DNA from: Candidatus Villigracilis proximus
GTDB lineage: Bacteria > Chloroflexota > Anaerolineae > Anaerolineales > Villigracilaceae
Assembly (NCBI GenBank): GCA_016715195.1
Contig: JADKBB010000025.1
Span: 1 to 64,000 of the forward strand
Direction of reading: 5' to 3'
DNA: 64,000 bases
Shown here in pieces: positions 8,832 to 16,470 of this stretch. The translations under genes were made by a program, and so were the position numbers. The notes beneath the pieces are model-generated. The model saw only the letters and a list, made by a program, of their open reading frames with translations, ran no database searches and was not told the DNA's origin. How positions within the stretch are numbered: the stretch's first letter is position 1; every line of letters begins with the position of its first letter.

Positions 8832-8842
8832 AGAAAACCATA

Positions 8843-8905
8843 GGACTTCGGAAGTCTTTTAGAGGAACTTCCGCTTGGAAGAATTAAAAGAGACTTCCGA
8901 AGTCT
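8843..8905. repeat. Palindromic repeat, AGACTTCCGAAGTCT family, copy 2
   Basis: GGACTTCGGAAGTC (8843-8856) and AGACTTCCGAAGTCT (8891-8905) are palindromes that also pair with each other through flanking TTTTA and TAAAA, giving a long hairpin with an inner AACTTCC/GGAAG stem. Confidence 0.85.
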
Positions 8906-8943
8906 GTATTTACATAAACCTATAATATTATTTGGAGAAACCC

Positions 8944-9321
8944 ATGTCAAACCTTGTTTTACCGCCAGACCCGCAATCCTTTTATGCTCAGGTATGGGAA
9001 ATTGTCAGCAAGATACCCCGCAGCAGAGTCGCTTCGTATGGACAGATCGCAAAAATGCTCCCGCTGCCCGAAGGCGTGGACGGTGATACCTATCTGGAGT
9101 TTGGTGCGCTTTGGGTTAGCGGTGCCGTAGCCGGCAGCCCGAACGACGTGCCCTGGCACAGGGTTGTGAATTCAAAAGGGGAAGTGAGCGAGCGTGACGG
9201 ACTTGAAGCAAAACGCCATAAACTTTTGCTCGAAGACGAAGGCGTCATGTTCAATGTCAGAGGCCGTATTGATATGAAAAAATATGGCTGGAGCGGCAAG
9301 ATCAAACCACCGGCCGAATAG
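8944..9321 (+). CDS. Alkyltransferase-like protein (MGMT DNA-binding domain, Trp in place of Cys), copy 1
   Basis: This 125-residue protein carries the C-terminal DNA-binding fold of O6-alkylguanine-DNA alkyltransferase (VASYGQIAKMLP, residues 29-40; VPWHRVVNSKG, 69-79). The catalytic PCHR motif is PWHR (W71), the hallmark of alkyltransferase-like (ATL) proteins. These bind O6-alkylguanine and flag it for nucleotide excision repair instead of removing the alkyl group. The start is ATG 8944 with TTTGGAG eight bases upstream, and a TATAAT at 8921-8926 would give a short leader. A second copy starts five bases downstream. Confidence 0.85.
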   Translation: MSNLVLPPDPQSFYAQVWEIVSKIPRSRVASYGQIAKMLPLPEGVDGDTYLEFGALWVSGAVAGSPNDVPWHRVVNSKGEVSERDGLEAKRHKLLLEDEGVMFNVRGRIDMKKYGWSGKIKPPAE

Positions 9322-9326
9322 ATACA

Positions 9327-9716
9327 ATGCCGTCTTTCGCATCTCCCCCCAATCCGCAAGCGTATAACGAACAGGTCTGGAATCTTGTGCGTCAGATTCC
9401 TGCCGGCAAAGTTGCCACGTATGGACAGATCGCCAAAATGCTTCCGCCGCCCAATGGCGTGGAGATTGAAACCTATGCCGCATTTGCTCCACGTTGGGTG
9501 GGCGGTGCGATGGCTGCCTGCCCCGACGATGTTCCCTGGCAGCGTGTCATCAACTCACAGGGCAAGATCAGCGAGCGGGCCGGTGCTGAACGTCAACGTC
9601 CTTTACTCGAAGCAGAAGGAGTTATCTTCGATGCCAAAGACCGTGTCGACTTAAAAAAATATGGCTGGAGTGGAAACAATGAAGAAAACATTCCGCAACA
9701 GCCGTCGCTTTTTTGA
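9327..9716 (+). CDS. Alkyltransferase-like protein, tandem copy 2
   Basis: This 129-residue paralogue of the preceding gene aligns with it end to end (VATYGQIAKMLP at 29-40, VPWQRVINSQG at 69-79, KKYGWSG near the end). The motif is PWQR, so it lacks both the nucleophilic Cys and the usual His. It should therefore not dealkylate DNA itself. The start is ATG 9327, five bases after the first copy's stop, so the pair is probably co-transcribed and arose by tandem duplication. A degraded copy of the 3' end of holA lies just downstream on the other strand. Confidence 0.82.
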   Translation: MPSFASPPNPQAYNEQVWNLVRQIPAGKVATYGQIAKMLPPPNGVEIETYAAFAPRWVGGAMAACPDDVPWQRVINSQGKISERAGAERQRPLLEAEGVIFDAKDRVDLKKYGWSGNNEENIPQQPSLF

Positions 9717-9728
9717 TTACATATCGAA

Positions 9729-9796
9729 TTATCTCCCGCAAATTCAACGATCAACGTATCAAGAGCCAGGTCTAAAGTGATCTGGCTCTTTTTGAC
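9729..9796 (-). repeat. Duplicated 3' end of holA (remnant)
   Basis: This stretch closely matches 10681-10749, the last codons of holA, in the same orientation. In the holA frame it reads VKKSQITLDLALDTLIVEFA, against VKTSQITLDLALDTLIVELAGK in the intact gene. The two copies flank the membrane-protein gene at 9871-10680 as direct repeats of about 68 bases with a handful of mismatches. Confidence 0.85.
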
Positions 9797-9857
9797 ATCC
9801 TCTTATACTGGAAGACAGCTTTTCTTTACGTCAATTATTTTATTTTCGGTCAGGCTT

Positions 9858-9863
9858 TATAAT
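9858..9863 (+). promoter_or_regulatory. -10 box close to a start codon (leaderless type)
   Basis: TATAAT lies seven bases before the ATG at 9871, with no Shine-Dalgarno between them. This spacing would place the transcription start at or next to the ATG. Confidence 0.45.
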
Positions 9864-9870
9864 GAGATTT

Positions 9871-10680
9871 ATGGATAATCAAAATCTTCTCAAAAGGAAC
9901 AATGACCCGGAGAAACAGCGCCGCATCTTTTTCGCTGCATTAAGCGGATTTGTCGCCGGAACAATTGCTGCGCTGCTATCGGGGTTTATCAACACATTAC
10001 TGTTTCCAGATCTGCCGCTTTATTTAAATGGATCAGCTGTTTTTATTGCGTGGGTTTTATGGGCTGTGCTGGGCGGCATCTTTGCCGGCGTGGCGGCCTA
10101 TTCCTTTGACGATATGAAAAGTATTTTGCTTTCAGCCTTGAGTATGGCGGTCACGATCCTGATCCTTAATTTTATGCAGGGTGCAGAAAGTGCCTTGCTG
10201 AATGTGATCGTTCTGGTTGGGTTGTCTTTTCCTTTTACCGCCATGATGACCCCGCTTGCCTGGCTTTTTTTCTGGCTTGCGCATCGCTTTGTACAAGCTT
10301 CTTCTCTTAGTGGGTGGGCACGCTCGAAGATTGTCCTTATAAATATAATGATCATCCTTGCTCTTGGAGCGGCGCCCGGTATATATTCAAAGATGAATTC
10401 AAGAGCCGAAAGAGCAGTTCGTGTTATTCATGAATTATTACAGGAAGCCGCACATGCTTCTGCCCCTGAGACAATTCATAAAGCGCTTTTGATGACCGAA
10501 GGTTTTACAGAACATAAGGATCAACCCTATACCTTGAGTCAGATTCCTTCCGAAGATTCCACTGAAGGTGTGGATGTGACTGTGCACTATGAAGACGGCT
10601 ATACTATTTTATGTACGGTTGTTTTATACCCCGGAAGTGCCCCCTCCATTTTCGATTGTTACGCTGGTTGGGCGCCTTAG
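9871..10680 (+). CDS. Hypothetical membrane protein, flanked by holA-end repeats
   Basis: This is a 269-residue protein I do not recognise. After a charged start (MDNQNLLKRNNDPEKQRR) come about five membrane segments (near residues 20-40, 50-75, 82-97, 103-135 and 147-165). A soluble C-terminal part of about 100 residues follows, ending in DVTVHYEDGYTILCTVVLYP. I chose ATG 9871 over the ATG at 9862 because the TATAAT at 9858-9863 overlaps the latter. The stop codon abuts the holA stop (convergent). Direct repeats of the holA 3' end on both sides suggest that the gene arrived by insertion or by a duplication that moved it. Confidence 0.65.
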   Translation: MDNQNLLKRNNDPEKQRRIFFAALSGFVAGTIAALLSGFINTLLFPDLPLYLNGSAVFIAWVLWAVLGGIFAGVAAYSFDDMKSILLSALSMAVTILILNFMQGAESALLNVIVLVGLSFPFTAMMTPLAWLFFWLAHRFVQASSLSGWARSKIVLINIMIILALGAAPGIYSKMNSRAERAVRVIHELLQEAAHASAPETIHKALLMTEGFTEHKDQPYTLSQIPSEDSTEGVDVTVHYEDGYTILCTVVLYPGSAPSIFDCYAGWAP

Positions 10681-11670
10681 TTATTTCCCCGCAAGTTCAA
10701 CGATCAACGTGTCGAGAGCTAGGTCTAATGTGATCTGGCTCGTTTTGACTCTTTCGTCAATGCTCAGTAAATGATGATAAATACTTTCGAGCGCTTCCAT
10801 TGAAAAGCGGCTGGCCTGTCCGGTTGTTTTTTCTGCAACGAATGGATGCACGCTCAACGCGCGCGCCACATCATCCTTGTTGCCGCGGCCGTCCAAAATT
10901 TCACGCGCCTGCACCAGCAAACGGAATTGACGCACGACCATGCCCCATAAAGCAAATGAATCTTCGTTCTCAAGCAGACGGTGCAAAAGTTTTTGCGCTG
11001 TTTTTCCATTGCCCTGTGACAAGGCATCGACGAAGTCAAACACGCTTTGCTGGGATGTGACGATACAAACCGCTTCCACATCGGACCCTTGAACTGGTCT
11101 GGCCCAATTGACATATGCCAGCAATTTGGCAAGTTCCATCCCCGCCTGACGGGTATCCACACCGACCATTTCGGCGAGTTTGGCAGCGGCGGCGGGATCG
11201 ATCTTGCCGTTTTGATTCTTGGCTTCGTTGATGATCCAGCCGGCCATGTCTCTTTGTTTGGGCAGCATGAAGGCCTGTGATTTGACAGCAGGCTTGTTCT
11301 TTTCAGCCCATTTCATCAGCCAGTGTTTTTCAACTTCCTTGGGCTCCATGGTTTCACAAAGCACGATCTTTGCGGTATCGGGTGCGTTGTTGAGAAACTC
11401 ACCGAATTTTTTTCGCGTGGCCGGATTGTTAAACTTCCCCGATGGATTTGAAATAATTACCAATCGTTTCGGCGCCAGAAACGGCATGGCGTTGACCGCG
11501 TTGTTAAGATCGTTCTCGGTCATGGTGCGCGCTTCGAGGTGCGCGGTATTCATCCCGGCAGTGGTGGGGTCGCTGAAATCAGACTCAAAGTCTTTGAGTT
11601 TGCGCGTGATGGCGAATTCGTCGTTGCCGTAGAGGAGATGCTCATAAGGATGAAGATGTTGAAGGAACAT
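10681..11670 (-). CDS. holA: DNA polymerase III subunit delta
   Basis: This 329-residue protein has the delta-subunit layout: an AAA-like N-terminal fold (LLYGNDEFAI near residue 12; MPFLAPKRLVIISNPSGKF), a linker with DTRQAGMELAKLLAYV near 175, and a helical collar domain (SVFDFVDALSQGNGKTAQKLLHRLLE, here spanning about residues 213-238). Delta opens the sliding clamp within the clamp-loader complex during replication. The start is ATG 11670; no strong ribosome site is visible. The last 23 codons are duplicated at 9729-9796. A DUF6391 gene and a dihydrouridine synthase lie upstream on the same strand. Confidence 0.88.
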   Translation of the reverse strand: MFLQHLHPYEHLLYGNDEFAITRKLKDFESDFSDPTTAGMNTAHLEARTMTENDLNNAVNAMPFLAPKRLVIISNPSGKFNNPATRKKFGEFLNNAPDTAKIVLCETMEPKEVEKHWLMKWAEKNKPAVKSQAFMLPKQRDMAGWIINEAKNQNGKIDPAAAAKLAEMVGVDTRQAGMELAKLLAYVNWARPVQGSDVEAVCIVTSQQSVFDFVDALSQGNGKTAQKLLHRLLENEDSFALWGMVVRQFRLLVQAREILDGRGNKDDVARALSVHPFVAEKTTGQASRFSMEALESIYHHLLSIDERVKTSQITLDLALDTLIVELAGK

Positions 11671-11717
11671 GATGGCTGAAGGAAGAGCGCTGTTGTTCGA
11701 AAGTATCGAGACCAGAT

Positions 11718-12203
11718 TTATTTCGTAATGACCCGATGCACGCCCTTGCGGACGGGGATGATATCGATGATCTGCATGTCGCCGAGATCCGCTTCGGTGG
11801 TGATGCGCTGTTGAAGCACAGGCCCCAGCGGACGGGAGATCAAAACGCCGATGACTCCGAAAACCACCGCGAGCGGCAGGAGCAGAATCTTCGTCAGCGT
11901 GGATTTTGCCAATCGAAGCACCGACCAGGCTAAAGTTCCAGAGAGAAGCGCTGTGGTTGCCATGTTGGTGCCGCAGCCGGCATGGATGGCTAGTCCGCTT
12001 TCACCGCCGCGTAATCTTTCGAGTGCTTCCGTGGCCGCCACCCAAACTTCGGGCGTGGAAAAATCACCGAGCAGGAAAAATCCGGTCGGGTTGGAATGTC
12101 CGGCCATGCTGCCTGTGTGCGTGTGCGCCAGCATGTGAAGCGTGGCGTGTTCGAGCGCGTGGTTGCGCCGTGTTTCGAGAATGAAGGGAAGGTCAAGGAT
12201 CAT
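11718..12203 (-). CDS. DUF6391-like protein
   Basis: This 161-residue protein has the conserved pattern RRNHALEHATLHML (about residues 12-25), a glycine-rich block (GHSNPTGFFLLGDF), HAGCGTN near 85, and one or two hydrophobic segments (TALLSGTLAWSVLRL; ILLLPLAVVFGVIGVLI). This matches what I know of the uncharacterised DUF6391 family; function is unknown. I placed the start at ATG 12203 because a minus-strand TATAAT at 12210-12215 sits six bases upstream with no Shine-Dalgarno. A longer reading frame into the dus gene is unlikely. The gap to the dus stop codon is only seven bases. Confidence 0.68.
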   Translation of the reverse strand: MILDLPFILETRRNHALEHATLHMLAHTHTGSMAGHSNPTGFFLLGDFSTPEVWVAATEALERLRGGESGLAIHAGCGTNMATTALLSGTLAWSVLRLAKSTLTKILLLPLAVVFGVIGVLISRPLGPVLQQRITTEADLGDMQIIDIIPVRKGVHRVITK

Positions 12204-12209
12204 GATTTG

Positions 12210-12215
12210 ATTATA
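12210..12215 (-). promoter_or_regulatory. -10 box close to a start codon (leaderless type)
   Basis: Minus-strand TATAAT lies six bases before the ATG at 12203, overlapping the last codons of the dus gene. No ribosome site is present. Confidence 0.4.
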
Positions 12216-13176
12216 CTGCGGTGACTGTGTAAACCTGATTGAGCATTTCAAGAAATTCTGCGGAGGGCATGGGCTTGAGGATTTGTTTGCGGGTTTCGCG
12301 GGTGAGGGTTTGCATTAGCAAATATTGCACCGCATATTTGCGGAATAAACGCGAGCCGTCTTCGTCGCCGTAGAATTGCACACTGCGTGCCAGATGCGTG
12401 CGGACAGTTTTCTGCACCTGCTCGGCTGTGACTTCTTCACGGTTGAGACGCGAGAAGATCCACGGGTTGGCGAGTGTGGCACGCCCGATCATGACCGCGT
12501 CACACTTGGTATAGTTTTTTATTTTCTGAATATCTTCGACGCGCTTTACATCGCCATTCCCGATGACAGGAATTTTGACAATGGATTTTACTTCGGCGAT
12601 GGCATCCCAATTTGCGTTGCCGCTGTAACTTTGTTCCTTGGTGCGCCCGTGGACAGCGATCAGTGCGCCGCCGCATTCTTCAACGATGCGCGCGATGAGT
12701 TTGTAGTTTTTGTTGCGTTCCCAGCCGAGGCGGATTTTGCCGGTCAGCGGAACTGTAAGTTTTTTGCTGAGTTTGGTAAACAGACGCGCGATCTTAATTG
12801 GGGTCTTCATCATGCCTACGCCTGCGCCGCGATCTGAAACACTTTTGGCGGGGCAGCCCATATTGATATCGATGATGGTCGGTCCCCAGTCCTGCACACG
12901 CAGCGCGGCTTCGACGATCTTGTCCACATTATCGCCGTAGAGTTGAAAGGTGACCGGGCGCTCTGCTTCTTCAAAGTGCAGTTTTTTGGCGGGCTGTTTT
13001 GAACGGCTGAGAATTTTTTCCACTTGCACGAATTCGGTGTAGCTCATGGCGGAACCGAGTTCACGGCAGATCGAGCGGAATGGCCAGTCGGAATAGCCGT
13101 CCATCGGTGCGAGGACGGCGTCACCATAAATGGGTACGTCGCGGATATAAAAATTGGGTTGCTTGGTTTCGTTCAT
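12211..13176 (-). CDS. dus: tRNA-dihydrouridine synthase (DusB-like)
   Basis: This 321-residue FMN-dependent TIM-barrel enzyme reduces uridine to dihydrouridine in the tRNA D-loop. Visible signatures are APMDGYSDWPFRS (residues 23-35), DINMGCPAKSV (103-113, catalytic Cys108), GKIRLGWE, VHGRTKEQSYSG (about 180-191) and the FMN phosphate site around GNGDV and MIGRATLANPW. The subgroup is not certain, but the length and motifs fit bacterial DusB-type proteins. A minus-strand TATACT ten bases upstream of the ATG may be its promoter. Confidence 0.92.
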   Translation of the reverse strand: MNETKQPNFYIRDVPIYGDAVLAPMDGYSDWPFRSICRELGSAMSYTEFVQVEKILSRSKQPAKKLHFEEAERPVTFQLYGDNVDKIVEAALRVQDWGPTIIDINMGCPAKSVSDRGAGVGMMKTPIKIARLFTKLSKKLTVPLTGKIRLGWERNKNYKLIARIVEECGGALIAVHGRTKEQSYSGNANWDAIAEVKSIVKIPVIGNGDVKRVEDIQKIKNYTKCDAVMIGRATLANPWIFSRLNREEVTAEQVQKTVRTHLARSVQFYGDEDGSRLFRKYAVQYLLMQTLTRETRKQILKPMPSAEFLEMLNQVYTVTAV

Positions 13177-13220
13177 AGATAGTGTGAGTATAACAAAATT
13201 TTCCCCGATTGATTTTTACA

Positions 13221-13276
13221 CCACAGATAAAAGGATGAGCACAAATAAATCCTTTTTATCTGTGCTTCATCTGTGG
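13221..13276. repeat. Intergenic inverted repeat (ccacagat family)
   Basis: CCACAGAT (13221-13228) and ATCTGTGG (13269-13276) enclose AAAAGGAT...ATCCTTTTT, giving a long imperfect hairpin. A related element is at 33468-33539. It lies just past the end of msrA and could act as its terminator. Confidence 0.7.
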
Positions 13277-13293
13277 CGAATAGTTTATGCAGG

Positions 13294-13836
13294 TTATTTC
13301 TTTAGTAGATCCAAAAAGTGTTTGCGGAATTTTGCCACTTTGGGCGCGGCCACTGCCTGACAATATGGATTGTTTTGATTGCGCGCAAAGTATTCCTGAT
13401 GATAATCTTCGGCGACGTAATAATCTTTGATCGGTTCAACCTCCGTAACGATCGGGCTGTTCCAGATTTTTTGGGCATTCAACTCGCTGATGAGATTCTC
13501 GGCGATTTCCTTTTGCTCAGGGGTGTGATAAAAAATGGCCGAACGGTATTGTGTGCCAACATCCGCGCCTTGACGGTTGAGGGTGGTGGGATCATGAACG
13601 GCGAAGAAAACATTCAACAGGTCACGGAATGAAATAATGGACGGATCAAATTTGATCTGGATCACTTCTGCGTAACCGGTATCTCCGTTGCAGACTGCGC
13701 GATAGGTTGGGTTGGGGACATGTCCGTTTGAATAACCGGATTCAACAGATGCGATGCCTTTGGCTTCGTCAAATACGGCTTCGACGCACCAGAAACATCC
13801 GCCGGCCAGGGTTGTGGTTTCGTATGGGGTACTCAT
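13294..13836 (-). CDS. msrA: Peptide-methionine (S)-S-oxide reductase MsrA
   Basis: This 180-residue protein has the MsrA signature GGCFWCVEA (catalytic Cys14, residues 12-20), GYSNGHVPNPTY and HDPTTLNRQGADVGTQYRS (about residues 81-99). It repairs oxidised methionine in proteins and free methionine in the cytoplasm, with thioredoxin recycling. The start has AAAGGAGACTTTAGC upstream. It is a single gene with no MsrB domain fused. Confidence 0.95.
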   Translation of the reverse strand: MSTPYETTTLAGGCFWCVEAVFDEAKGIASVESGYSNGHVPNPTYRAVCNGDTGYAEVIQIKFDPSIISFRDLLNVFFAVHDPTTLNRQGADVGTQYRSAIFYHTPEQKEIAENLISELNAQKIWNSPIVTEVEPIKDYYVAEDYHQEYFARNQNNPYCQAVAAPKVAKFRKHFLDLLKK

Positions 13837-14225
13837 GCTAAAGTCTCCTTTGATAAATCATATAGTCTTTTGTGATTGTAGGACGTGATGTGAAGAAAAA
13901 ATCTTATTAAGAGAAGATTACAGTTTTTATGAATTGGGAAGCTTCAAAACCTTTACTTAACAGTTTTCAGATGACCTCCAGTCGTTGATTTGCTGCAAGC
14001 TTTGCATATTTGCCAGATTTTCCTTGCAAAATTGAAGGTTTTAAATGTGCCATAATTGCAGTTTCATTGTAAAATTCCCCATTATTAATAGTACTTAAGA
14101 TGGATATGCGTTTGTGATATTTTTTTAATACTCTCAACAAGGAGGTATGGCCTAAATTTATATCTTTCACGTTTCTTCCTATTTTCAATATCAAGCCAGG
14201 TCAGAAATTATAAGGAGTAATTTAA
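13837..14225. other. Intergenic region without a recognisable gene
   Basis: This is AT-rich sequence between msrA and the SLH surface protein. A 75-codon minus-strand reading frame (13967-14194) ending GKSGKYAKLAANQRLEVI vaguely recalls the end of a LuxR-type helix-turn-helix, but it has no ribosome site and no clear family, so I do not call it a gene. The ribosome site of the next gene (TAAGGAG) lies at the right end. Confidence 0.5.
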
Positions 14226-16241
14226 ATGAAAAAACTTAGTAACGCAGTAATTATTGCTGTCATTGCCGCCTTGATTCTTGCCACAGCTGTATTAGCGCTT
14301 GTGGGTAATGGCGATTTTGAAACAGGCAATTTTACCAATTGGGCGAAAAGCGCCTTCATTAACAATGGTTTCAATGCTTCACAGGGCTCGGGAGGAAGTG
14401 ATTTGAGTGTTGTGGTTGGCCCTGCAGCGGCTTTGAGTCTCTCTGATGCCAATACGGGTGGTGTCCTCAAATACCCAGCCTATGGGAGTTACTCCGCTCG
14501 TATTAATAGCGCGCTCTCTTATGACGGTGGTGGATTTGGAAAAAATGCAAATACCATCACTCAGAATATAACAGCAGTTCTAAACCCCGGGGATAATAAG
14601 GCTCATGTACGTTTTACTTATTCTGCGGCAATGGTTAACCCTGTTGATAACCCGCATACGGCTGAAGAAAAACCTTACTTTCGGGTGCGCGCCATTAATA
14701 CAACTAACGCCAATGATGTTTTATATGATTTCTCTTCCTATGTAGGAGAACCGGGGAAGAACTGGCAAACGGGGGTGTCTTTTGGGTCTGGCGGCGACTT
14801 TTGGCAATATCTTGATTGGACGTATGTTGATCTTGCCTCCAGTGACGCTCATCCCGTGGCTGCCGGAGATAACATTAGATTGGAGATCACAGCCGCAGGT
14901 TGTTCTTTAGGCGGACATCCCGGCTATGTATATGTGGATGAAGTCACTGATGGCGATATTGCTGGCCCGAGTATCAATGCCACAGGTCCGACAACAGGTA
15001 ATGCGGGGTCAACCATTACATATACATACACATATAAGAATGGCTCTGCATCTGCGGCCACTTTGAATATTTCCATTACTCCGCCAACGAATGTTACTTT
15101 TACAAGTGATAGCGATGTTAATTGCAGTGGAACAGCCCCGGTAGCATGTACCTTTAATAATGTAGCTGGGGGAGGAACGGGCAGTTTCACGGTTACGGGC
15201 AATATCTCAGGTGCAGCAGCGGGAACCACTCTTGCGCATGGAGATTATAGTATTGGAGCAACAGGCTTTCCAACAGTAGGTGGTCAGACTGTGCTTACGA
15301 ATATACCTGCAGCAACTCTTACTTTGACGGCTTCCGGTCCGGCTACGGTTTTACCTGGCGGCCAATATACCTATACTTTTAATTACACCACCACCGCGAT
15401 AGCTAATAATGCTCAGGTCGCTTTTGCTCTTCCGGGGCATACAACATATGTCTCCAATACTGGTGGTTATACCTGCACTCCATCCAGTGGTGTTGTAACC
15501 TGTGGTCTTGGCGCGATTTCAGCCAATGGATCATTCAACGTCACTGTTGCAGTGGATAAGTTAAAGAAGGTAAGCACACCACTTACACTTACAAGTACAG
15601 CTTATTCAATCAGCGCGACAAGTGTATCAGCGGTAAATGGTCTTGCGACAGTAACAGCGAATACCCTCACTCCGTTTACAGATGTCCCTGCCGGGCATTG
15701 GGCGTTGGATTATGTTCAATCCGTTTGGGCTTATGGTGTACCCTATGGTTGTGCAACAGCATCTCCATTGACAGTCTACTGTCCCGAGCAACCGATTACT
15801 CGCGGCGAAATGTCCATTTTTATTGAACGCTCCATTCATGGCGGTTCTTTCAATCCGGGTACGCCAGCAATTACCTTTACTGACACCACCAGCCATTTTG
15901 CCAGATACTGGATCGAGGCCTTGAAGAGTGATGGTGTCACCAGTGGTTGCGGTGCCGGAACCACCTTCTGCCCTGATGCAGGTATCACTCGTGTAGAAAT
16001 GTCAGTCTTTCTACTTCGCGGCCAATCCTGGCCTGCTTCACATACACCGCCTGCATCCACAGGAAAATGGCCCGATGTGCCGGCTACTCACTGGGGCGTA
16101 AAGTGGGCAGATGAATTAGGGACAAGCGGAATTTCAAGCGGCTGTGGCGGCGGAAATTTTTGCCCCAATAATGCAGTGCTTCGCTCTGAGATGGCAGTGC
16201 TAATTCAGAAAACATTCCACATGCCCTTGCCGACCCCATAA
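14226..16241 (+). CDS. SLH-domain surface protein with DUF11-like repeats
   Basis: This 671-residue secreted protein has a signal peptide (MKKLSNAVIIAVIAALILATAVLA, cut near 24), an N-terminal beta-rich domain (GNGDFETGNFTNW onward, carbohydrate-binding-like), and two DUF11-type repeats (about 245-345 and 365-470: TASGPATVLPGGQYTYTFNY). Three SLH repeats end the protein (about 480-665: FTDVPAGHWALDYVQSVWAYG). SLH repeats anchor proteins to pyruvylated wall polymers or a surface glycan. Each SLH repeat carries a Cys pair (GCATASPLTVYC, GCGAGTTFC, GCGGGNFC), probably disulfides. TAAGGAG stands eight bases before the start, and a terminator follows. It may be the S-layer-like acceptor of the glycans made further downstream. 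Confidence 0.88.
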   Translation: MKKLSNAVIIAVIAALILATAVLALVGNGDFETGNFTNWAKSAFINNGFNASQGSGGSDLSVVVGPAAALSLSDANTGGVLKYPAYGSYSARINSALSYDGGGFGKNANTITQNITAVLNPGDNKAHVRFTYSAAMVNPVDNPHTAEEKPYFRVRAINTTNANDVLYDFSSYVGEPGKNWQTGVSFGSGGDFWQYLDWTYVDLASSDAHPVAAGDNIRLEITAAGCSLGGHPGYVYVDEVTDGDIAGPSINATGPTTGNAGSTITYTYTYKNGSASAATLNISITPPTNVTFTSDSDVNCSGTAPVACTFNNVAGGGTGSFTVTGNISGAAAGTTLAHGDYSIGATGFPTVGGQTVLTNIPAATLTLTASGPATVLPGGQYTYTFNYTTTAIANNAQVAFALPGHTTYVSNTGGYTCTPSSGVVTCGLGAISANGSFNVTVAVDKLKKVSTPLTLTSTAYSISATSVSAVNGLATVTANTLTPFTDVPAGHWALDYVQSVWAYGVPYGCATASPLTVYCPEQPITRGEMSIFIERSIHGGSFNPGTPAITFTDTTSHFARYWIEALKSDGVTSGCGAGTTFCPDAGITRVEMSVFLLRGQSWPASHTPPASTGKWPDVPATHWGVKWADELGTSGISSGCGGGNFCPNNAVLRSEMAVLIQKTFHMPLPTP

Positions 16242-16258
16242 ATAATATTGATTTCATA

Positions 16259-16293
16259 AAAAGAAGCGCACCCGAAAGGGTGCGCTTCTTTTT
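16259..16293 (+). terminator. Rho-independent terminator of the SLH gene
   Basis: AAGAAGCGCACCC (16261-16273), GAAA loop, GGGTGCGCTTCTT (16278-16290) and trailing Ts, a perfect 13-bp stem. Confidence 0.9.
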
Positions 16294-16470
16294 ATGAATT
16301 CTCCGCCGTACAAAAATCTTTTAGGCGCAAAAAAACGCTGGTTTTGCTGACACAAAGAAAAAACTGCGTTTTCTGCACGCAAAGTGATCAGCTTTCGATT
16401 CTTAAGTAGAGAATTTACTATAATGAATTCAACACCATATAAGGATAAACGGCAAGACTTCGTGAAATAT

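Noticed and set aside
13967..14194. 75-codon minus-strand reading frame between msrA and the SLH gene
   Set aside because: No ribosome site, no clear homology and unusual composition. Only a vague likeness to the end of a LuxR helix-turn-helix.
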